From JAHFIW01 sp035495855 (GTDB lineage: Bacteria > Patescibacteriota > Patescibacteriia > SG8-24): a stretch of 5,754 nt of DNA. The stretch lies in contig DATJFD010000019.1 in NCBI GenBank assembly GCA_035495855.1, positions 1-5,754 on the forward strand, given 5' to 3'. The notes under the pieces were generated by a model. That model was not told the DNA's origin. It saw nothing but the letters and a program-made list of their open reading frames with translations, and ran no database searches. Shown here piece after piece: positions 1-3,696 of this stretch. Made by a program: the position numbers and the translations under genes. Positions within the stretch are counted from its first letter, which is position 1. Each line of letters starts with the position of its first letter.

Positions 1-507
1 GTTCCTGACGCCCCAGCGCAGTTCCGGACCGTAGCGGTTCGGTTTGCACTGGCTCCAGTTGTCGATGACGTTCGGCACGAGCCCGCCGCGCGTGGTCTCG
101 TCCGCCTCCGCGGCGGCGATGATCGAGAAGCGGCTCTTCGACAGGCCGCGCTTCTCGAACGCCTCGGCCATGGCCATGGCGTGGCAGCAGTCGTTCACGA
201 CCGTGATGGGCCGGCGGCCCGGCGCGAGCGCCTCGGCCAGCCGCGCGTAGTAGAACACGCGGACGTCGTCGAACGCCCAGCCGTGCAGGCTGCCGTGCCC
301 GCAGAACGCCACCAGCAGCGGCGCCGACGTCCGTTCCGAAGCGGCCATCGTGAGCCGCGCCTCCAGGATGTCTTCCGAAAGATAAGCGCTCCGGAGATCG
401 CGGATGCGTTTCTTGCCGACGCCGGACATCTCCAGATATCTCCGGAGCCCATCGATGGTCTCGGCAAAACGCTCGGCGTTGCCGGCGATGAGTATCGCCT
501 GCGGCAT
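1..507 (-). CDS. Caspase-fold (peptidase C14-like) protein, N-terminal part, truncated by window edge
   Basis: The frame starts at ATG 507 and stays open for 169 codons to base 1, so the C-terminus is missing. GGAGG lies four bases before the ATG. Residues 3-10 (QAILIAGN) look like the first beta strand of a caspase fold. Residues 64-72 (PLLVAFCGHG region) carry the histidine motif, with His71 in GHG. Residues 101-110 (ITVVNDCCHA) match the D-x-C-H cysteine motif, with Cys108 as the likely nucleophile and Asp106 before it. The following FSIIAAAEADETTRGG (127-142) resembles the strand and loop after the cysteine in metacaspases. In the family this dyad gives cysteine endopeptidase activity, usually after Arg/Lys or Asp. 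The His-to-Cys distance is only 37 residues, short for a metacaspase and nearer to gingipain-like spacing. I see no signal peptide or membrane helix in this part, so a cytoplasmic protein is inferred. Substrate and role are unknown. A CHAT-type protease is the main alternative. Confidence 0.78.
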   Translation of the reverse strand, partial: MPQAILIAGNAERFAETIDGLRRYLEMSGVGKKRIRDLRSAYLSEDILEARLTMAASERTSAPLLVAFCGHGSLHGWAFDDVRVFYYARLAEALAPGRRPITVVNDCCHAMAMAEAFEKRGLSKSRFSIIAAAEADETTRGGLVPNVIDNWSQCKPNRYGPELRWGVRN

Positions 508-538
508 GGTCCCTCCAACGTTGAAAAAGAACGTGCCT

Positions 539-568
539 ACCCTAGCCAGTCGCGCCGCCTGCGGTCAA
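539..568 (-). promoter_or_regulatory. Predicted promoter of the caspase-like gene
   Basis: On the minus strand, TTGACC (568-563) and TAGGGT (544-539) are separated by 18 bases. A start about seven bases past the -10 would give a leader of roughly 25 nt that contains the GGAGG site at 512-516. The -35 is a 5/6 match; the -10 keeps only the TA---T positions. It lies just after the terminator of the upstream gene, which fits an independent transcription unit. Confidence 0.5.
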
Positions 569-582
569 GAAGGTGCCCTAAG

Positions 583-608
583 AAAAAACGGCCCGTGAGA
601 GCCGTTTT
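583..608 (-). terminator. Intrinsic terminator downstream of the EamA gene
   Basis: Bases 585-592 (AAAACGGC) pair perfectly with 601-608 (GCCGTTTT) around an 8-nt loop. Read on the minus strand the hairpin ends in six consecutive T (588-583). It begins five bases after the stop codon of the transporter gene. The A/T-flanked stem is nearly symmetrical, so it could also act on the plus strand, but no plus-strand gene ends here. Confidence 0.85.
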
Positions 609-612
609 GAGA

Positions 613-1491
613 TCACTCTGCACTCTTGCCGGGCTGGTCCAAAACGACCAGCGCGCCGGAGACGAGGATGAGCATGCCGCCGAGGACCACGCCGGCGGTC
701 ATGGGCTCGCAGAGGAACATCGATGCCGCCACGATGCCGACGACCGGCTCGAGGTACGCGAGCGTGCCGATGTGTCCGATCGGCGCGAGCTTGATCGCCC
801 GGAGGAACAGCACGTTCGCGAGCGCGAAGTTCAGCAGGCCGAAGGCCAGCGTCGCGGCGGCGCCGCGCGCGTCCCAGGCGGCGGGCATGTCCGCGAAGAA
901 CAGCACGGGCAGGAGGAACACGGTCGTGGCCGCGAGCACCGCGACCTGCAGCACGTCCTGCTTCACGCGCGTCGTGAAGTAGGGGAGCTGCACCATGTTC
1001 CAGGAATAGAACACCGCCGAGGCCGTGCCGAGCGCGAGACCCCCCAGGTTTCCGAGAGAGGAGCCGCGCCACGACAGTTGCGGCCACAGCAGGACCACGA
1101 GGCCGCCGAGGCCCAAGAGCAGCGCCGCGAACCCCTTCAGGGTCGGCCGCGGGCCGCCCCACAGGGGGATGAACAACAGCACGGTCAGCAGCGACTGCAG
1201 CGAGTGCGTCAACGCCGCGTTGGCCACGGTCGTCGTCTTGATCGACCAATGGTACGTGAGGGAGCAGCCGGCGAAGCCGATGCCGACGCCGGCGAGCCGC
1301 CACGTGTGCCGGCGGGCGACGTCCAGGACCTCAAGCCAGCGCTTCGGTCCCACGTACGCGAGCATGGCGAGCGTCCCGATGACGCTGCCGGCGAGCGACG
1401 CGGCCGGGCCGACCAGCGGCACGGCGCGGAGGATCACGGTCGACGTGAATCCCCAGATGACGAAGGCGAGGATGGCCCAAAGGTATCCCAC
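613..1491 (-). CDS. EamA/DMT-family transporter (ten transmembrane segments)
   Basis: This encodes a 292-residue inner-membrane protein of the drug/metabolite transporter superfamily, a family of secondary exporters of amino acids, metabolites or drugs; the substrate here cannot be read from sequence. Two homologous EamA halves are visible, about residues 3-135 and 148-285. Hydrophobic helices lie near 4-21, 29-47, 65-82, 89-109, 116-135, 147-166, 178-198, 211-230, 237-259 and 264-284. Typical family signatures are LWAILAFVIWGFT at the start of half one, the HSLQSLLTVLLFIPLWG segment in helix 4, and YLEPVVGIVAASMFLCEPM in the second half. The start is GTG 1491, because AGGAGGT sits five bases upstream and the protein then begins at the first helix. 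An in-frame ATG at 1584 would add 31 non-hydrophobic residues encoded by the repeat and terminator region, so it is rejected. Length is normal for the family (about 280-310). It ends in a dedicated terminator. Confidence 0.93.
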   Translation of the reverse strand: MGYLWAILAFVIWGFTSTVILRAVPLVGPAASLAGSVIGTLAMLAYVGPKRWLEVLDVARRHTWRLAGVGIGFAGCSLTYHWSIKTTTVANAALTHSLQSLLTVLLFIPLWGGPRPTLKGFAALLLGLGGLVVLLWPQLSWRGSSLGNLGGLALGTASAVFYSWNMVQLPYFTTRVKQDVLQVAVLAATTVFLLPVLFFADMPAAWDARGAAATLAFGLLNFALANVLFLRAIKLAPIGHIGTLAYLEPVVGIVAASMFLCEPMTAGVVLGGMLILVSGALVVLDQPGKSAE

Positions 1492-1496
1492 GGGAC

Positions 1497-1503
1497 ACCT
1501 CCT
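1497..1503 (-). promoter_or_regulatory. Strong Shine-Dalgarno fixing a GTG start
   Basis: On the minus strand AGGAGGT (1503-1497) is a full anti-16S match, five bases before GTG 1491. It decides the GTG start over the upstream in-frame ATG at 1584, which lies beyond the predicted promoter. Confidence 0.88.
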
Positions 1504-1525
1504 TTTGCACGCATGGTGCGCGGCG

Positions 1526-1554
1526 ACCTTAGCGTACGAGAGGACAAAGGGCAA
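1526..1554 (-). promoter_or_regulatory. Predicted promoter of the EamA gene, overlapping the inverted-repeat arm
   Basis: On the minus strand TTGCCC (1554-1549) and TAAGGT (1531-1526) are separated by 17 bases. The expected start near 1519 gives a leader of about 28 nt that includes the Shine-Dalgarno. The -35 lies inside the left arm of the inverted repeat (1539-1572). Both boxes are partial matches (4/6 and 3/6), so this rests partly on similarity to the other promoters in the window. Confidence 0.4.
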
Positions 1555-1572
1555 AGGACAGAGTTTAGAGGA
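1539..1572. repeat. Left arm of a 34-bp imperfect inverted repeat
   Basis: This arm matches the reverse complement of 1626-1659 at 30 of 34 positions without gaps. The outer 11 and inner 13 bases are identical, and the four mismatches lie between them. It lies between the terminator of the DHH-like gene and the -10 of the EamA gene. Its minus-strand reading is built from a degenerate 14-nt unit, TCCTYTNNNCTYTR, in about 2.4 copies. Confidence 0.9.
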
Positions 1573-1582
1573 GGCGGCGTTC

Positions 1583-1613
1583 AAAAAACCGCCCTGCGCA
1601 GCAGGGCGGTTTT
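1583..1613 (-). terminator. Intrinsic terminator downstream of the DHH-like gene
   Basis: Bases 1585-1597 and 1601-1613 form a perfect 13-bp stem (AAAACCGCCCTGC and its complement) around a 3-nt loop, GCA. On the minus strand it ends in six T (1588-1583). It lies 47 bases after the stop codon of the DHH-like gene, inside the spacer of the inverted repeat 1539-1572/1626-1659. Confidence 0.9.
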
Positions 1614-1625
1614 AGGGAGTTCCTT

Positions 1626-1659
1626 TCCTCTAAACTCTATCCTCTGTGCTTTGTCCTCT
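1626..1659. repeat. Right arm of the 34-bp imperfect inverted repeat
   Basis: This is the inverted partner of 1539-1572, with 30 of 34 positions complementary. It directly abuts the TGA stop (1662-1660) of the DHH-like gene, so it forms the first 34 bases of that gene's 3' untranslated region. TCCTCT recurs at 1626, 1640 and 1654, an exact 14-base period. Confidence 0.9.
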
Positions 1660-2877
1660 TCAAAGCATCGGTTCCGCATTGACCGCCAGCGGCGCTGCGG
1701 CGACGGGCGCCTCCTTCCGCGCCTTCCCCAGCGACTTGTAGATGGCGCCGAGCACCGTGCGTTCGGCGTCCATGATCGCGGTAGCCGGGAAGCAGACGCG
1801 GGCCATGCGGCGCGTGCCGTCGGGCTTGAGGCCGGCGAGCAGGCCGAGCGAATCGGCGTGCTTCTCGGTCGAGACGAGCGCGCAGATGCCCGCCACCTTG
1901 CCGGGCTCGGTCGTCGATTCCTGTTCGTAGAGCAGGCCGACGATCTCCGCCTCGGGCGAGTTCATGATGAGCTCGTCGATGACGTCGGGAAGATGTTCCT
2001 CGCTCGCGCCGGCGTGGATGAAGTCCTGGCGGACCAGGAGCGTCCAGGCCATCTTGATGCCGGGATCGAACTTGAGCCGCGCGAGCGCGCGTCCCCAGAG
2101 CTTGAGCGTCGAGATGGTGCGCGTGCGGTAGAGGTTCTGCACGATCTCCTCGCGCTTGGCCCCGGCGGAGACGAGCTCCGAGGCGATGTCGAGCGTGCGG
2201 GGCGTCACGGTCGCGGTCTTGAAGCTGCGCGTCTTCGAAATGATGCCCGTGAGCAGGCAGGTCGCGATCTCCTCGGTCAGGAAATGTTCGCCGGTCGATT
2301 TGAGCAGCGCGTGGACGCACTCCGCGGTCGAGGTCGCGGTGATGTCGACGACGTTCATGTTGCCGTACTGCTCGTTCGACGGCTCGTGGTCGATGTTCAC
2401 CGTCGGCCGGTCATAAAAGAACTCCGTGTTGGCGGTGAACAGGGAGCCGAGGCTGCCGTAGTCCGGCGTGTCGACCGTGATGATGCAGTCGTACTTGAAG
2501 TCGGTCGACGCGGTCGTGACGTCCTTGCCGTCGAACTTGCCCGTCTTGGGCGTCACGTGGATGCGCAGCTTGTCGCCCTCCACGTCGTACGACAGCTCGT
2601 CGATCTTCGTCTTTGAGATATCGAGATGGATGACGAACTTCTGGAGGTGCGTGAACGCCGGCCGGACCTTGTCGATGCCGGGAAGGAAGCGGAGGGACTT
2701 GGGCGCGGCGAAGCCTTCGGCCACGACGTCGACCTTTTTGCCCTTCTTCTCCAGGAACTTGGCGAGCGCCAGCGCGGACGCGACGGCATCGACGCTCCAT
2801 TCCTTGCGGAAGGTGATGAGCGGATGCTCGCTGCGCTGCAGCAGTTCCATGAATTGTTTCTCTGAAGTGAGCGCCAT
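1660..2877 (-). CDS. DHH-family phosphoesterase-like protein with a degenerate active site
   Basis: This 405-residue protein has the layout of NrnA/RecJ-type DHH-DHHA1 phosphoesterases, which are Mn-dependent enzymes acting on nanoRNA, cyclic dinucleotides or pAp. The DHH-type domain spans about residues 15-245. Motif I is at 24-34 (RKEWSVDAVAS; family HxNPDGDAIGS), motif II at 134-144 (TVDTPDYGSLG, Asp136), motif III at 161-169 (NIDHEPSNE) and motif IV at 211-219 (GIISKTRSF; family GIxxDTxxF). A DHHA1-like region covers about 255-385. Several expected ligands are replaced: His to Arg24, Asp to Ser28, DHH to DHE at 165, and Asp to Lys215. The C-terminal GGGHxxAAG glycine/histidine motif is not seen. 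Fold family is clear; catalysis is doubtful, so a pseudoenzyme with a binding or scaffolding role is inferred. The last 15 residues are Ala/Pro-rich. No recognisable Shine-Dalgarno lies at normal distance; ATG 2877 is the first in-frame ATG after an upstream stop at 2916-2914, and Met10 (2850) is an alternative start. Confidence 0.85.
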   Translation of the reverse strand: MALTSEKQFMELLQRSEHPLITFRKEWSVDAVASALALAKFLEKKGKKVDVVAEGFAAPKSLRFLPGIDKVRPAFTHLQKFVIHLDISKTKIDELSYDVEGDKLRIHVTPKTGKFDGKDVTTASTDFKYDCIITVDTPDYGSLGSLFTANTEFFYDRPTVNIDHEPSNEQYGNMNVVDITATSTAECVHALLKSTGEHFLTEEIATCLLTGIISKTRSFKTATVTPRTLDIASELVSAGAKREEIVQNLYRTRTISTLKLWGRALARLKFDPGIKMAWTLLVRQDFIHAGASEEHLPDVIDELIMNSPEAEIVGLLYEQESTTEPGKVAGICALVSTEKHADSLGLLAGLKPDGTRRMARVCFPATAIMDAERTVLGAIYKSLGKARKEAPVAAAPLAVNAEPML

Positions 2878-2888
2878 ACGAATGGCTG

Positions 2889-2917
2889 ACCTTATCCCGC
2901 GCGGAAAGCACTGTCAA
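2889..2917 (-). promoter_or_regulatory. Predicted promoter of the DHH-like gene
   Basis: On the minus strand a perfect consensus -35, TTGACA (2917-2912), is followed after 17 bases by TAAGGT (2894-2889). Transcription would begin near 2882, only about five bases before ATG 2877. GATAAG (2896-2891) with a 15-base spacer is an alternative -10. It sits in the short gap after the terminator of the upstream membrane-protein gene. Confidence 0.6.
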
Positions 2918-2942
2918 ATATGGGGGTTCCGGCCGTGCGGCA

Positions 2943-2971
2943 ATAAGAAACCCGCCGGAAAAACGGCGGGT
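2943..2971 (-). terminator. Probable intrinsic terminator of the membrane-protein gene
   Basis: Bases 2950-2957 (ACCCGCCG) pair perfectly with 2964-2971 (CGGCGGGT) around a 6-nt loop. On the minus strand the hairpin is followed by TTTCTTATT, an interrupted T-rich tract. It begins one base after the stop codon. The tract is weaker than in the other two terminators. Confidence 0.75.
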
Positions 2972-2972
2972 C

Positions 2973-3527
2973 TCAAGGCGAAAAAACGTTCGGCAGCACG
3001 GGAATGAGCCGGAAATAGACGAATTCCAGCACGAATCCGAAGCAGTACCACGACCAGAAGTAATACGGGTTCACGTACCGCCAGATCTTCCAGGGCGATT
3101 CCCGGTACTTCCACGGCACGGAGCCGGTCAGGGCTTCGATGCGCCACCCCCAGAAGTATTCCCAGAGGTAGATGGAGGTCATGTACGCGCCGCCGCGCAG
3201 CAGCCAGTGCCAATGGAAGAAGGCGGGGTAGTACAGCTCGATGAGCCGGAAGCTCACCGCCGCCGACAGGCCGTAGACGAGCACGCTCCAGAGGAACGGT
3301 TCCCCGGGCAGCCGCCAGTCGATCGGCTCGCGCTTCCTGACCCGGCGGATCTGATGCGTGATGCTCGTGAAGAAGGCCTCGGCGGCCAGCGAGATGACCG
3401 AGTACGTCGCGAAGCTCGCGAGGAACGTTCTCGTATCCGTCACCAGGAACCAAGCGGTGACGGCGATCACCCAGATGGTCGCGCACAAGGCGAAGACCGA
3501 CTTCGCGAACGTGAGGAGCTTCATCAT
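2973..3527 (-). CDS. Small aromatic-rich integral membrane protein, unknown family
   Basis: I do not recognise the family. The 184-residue product has hydrophobic segments near 11-29, 38-54, 77-97, 105-124 and 157-176, so four to five membrane spans. A basic stretch lies at 61-67 (RRVRKRE) between spans two and three. The C-terminal half is very rich in Trp, Tyr and Phe. Its most distinctive stretch is 120-160: YLWEYFWGWRIEALTG, then PWKY (138-141), then SPWKIWRYVNPYYFWSW. The W-x-Y, Pro, long-helix pattern loosely recalls the putative ABC-permease CmpB-type family, but this is only a resemblance. The start is ATG 3527: GGAGG lies six bases upstream and the hydrophobic N-terminus follows at once. 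An in-frame ATG at 3632 would add 35 residues encoded across the predicted promoter. The gene has its own promoter and terminator and is divergent from valS. Nothing in the sequence gives a substrate or partner. Confidence 0.82.
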   Translation of the reverse strand: MMKLLTFAKSVFALCATIWVIAVTAWFLVTDTRTFLASFATYSVISLAAEAFFTSITHQIRRVRKREPIDWRLPGEPFLWSVLVYGLSAAVSFRLIELYYPAFFHWHWLLRGGAYMTSIYLWEYFWGWRIEALTGSVPWKYRESPWKIWRYVNPYYFWSWYCFGFVLEFVYFRLIPVLPNVFSP

Positions 3528-3533
3528 CGGGCG

Positions 3534-3538
3534 CCTCC
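3534..3538 (-). promoter_or_regulatory. Ribosome binding site fixing the membrane-protein start
   Basis: GGAGG on the minus strand lies six bases before a double ATG (3527 and 3524). It supports the short form of the protein over the upstream in-frame ATG at 3632. Confidence 0.8.
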
Positions 3539-3575
3539 GGAAGGAAAGCGGAAGTTGAAAAAGGGCCGACAGGAC

Positions 3576-3604
3576 ACCGTACGCGGCGTCCGTCCACGCG
3601 TCAA
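3576..3604 (-). promoter_or_regulatory. Predicted promoter of the membrane-protein gene
   Basis: On the minus strand TTGACG (3604-3599, 5/6 of the consensus) and TACGGT (3581-3576) are 17 bases apart. A start near 3569 gives a leader of about 42 nt carrying the GGAGG site. It is back to back with the valS promoter, with about 40 bases between the two -35 boxes that show nothing else I recognise. Confidence 0.5.
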
Positions 3605-3643
3605 TCCTGCCTACCCGCCCACTTCGCGGCAACCCCCGCGCGT

Positions 3644-3671
3644 TTGCGTTCCGGCGAAATCCGCATATAAT
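3644..3671 (+). promoter_or_regulatory. Predicted promoter of valS
   Basis: A perfect TATAAT (3666-3671) is preceded, 16 bases upstream, by a weak -35, TTGCGT (3644-3649). The predicted start near 3678 leaves a leader of about 19 nt. No T-box riboswitch, stem-loop leader or attenuator fits into that space, so tRNA-dependent leader control of valS is unlikely here. Confidence 0.6.
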
Positions 3672-3696
3672 AAGGCTTCATGTAAGGTTTTCCGCT

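Noticed and set aside
195..518. A 107-codon minus-strand frame starting just upstream of the caspase-like ATG.
   Set aside because: It overlaps the caspase-like frame out of phase, is Arg/Ser/Trp-rich with no motif, and its ATG (518) lies just upstream of the Shine-Dalgarno that serves ATG 507.
1492..1584. N-terminal extension of the EamA protein from ATG 1584.
   Set aside because: The extra 31 codons are encoded by the promoter, inverted-repeat arm and terminator DNA. A full Shine-Dalgarno precedes GTG 1491.
1539..1659. CRISPR array or full insertion sequence.
   Set aside because: The repeats are a single inverted pair with 14-nt degenerate subunits rather than regularly spaced direct repeats. 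No transposase or Cas gene is present in the window.
181..2616. An 811-codon open frame on the plus strand.
   Set aside because: It runs antisense through three convincing genes, two terminators and intergenic DNA. Its product is Arg/Glu/His/Gly-rich with no domain, as expected for a shadow frame in GC-rich DNA.
2914..3597. A 227-codon minus-strand frame overlapping the membrane protein.
   Set aside because: It reads through the hairpin terminator and gives an Arg/Ala/His-rich product. The overlapping frame has clear membrane segments and a good ribosome binding site.
3528..3632. N-terminal extension of the membrane protein from ATG 3632.
   Set aside because: It would cover the predicted promoter and the GGAGG site, and the added residues are not membrane-like or conserved-looking.
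3605..3696. T-box or other riboswitch leader for valS.
   Set aside because: The predicted leader is about 19 nt, and no T-box sequence, specifier hairpin or terminator is visible before ATG 3697.
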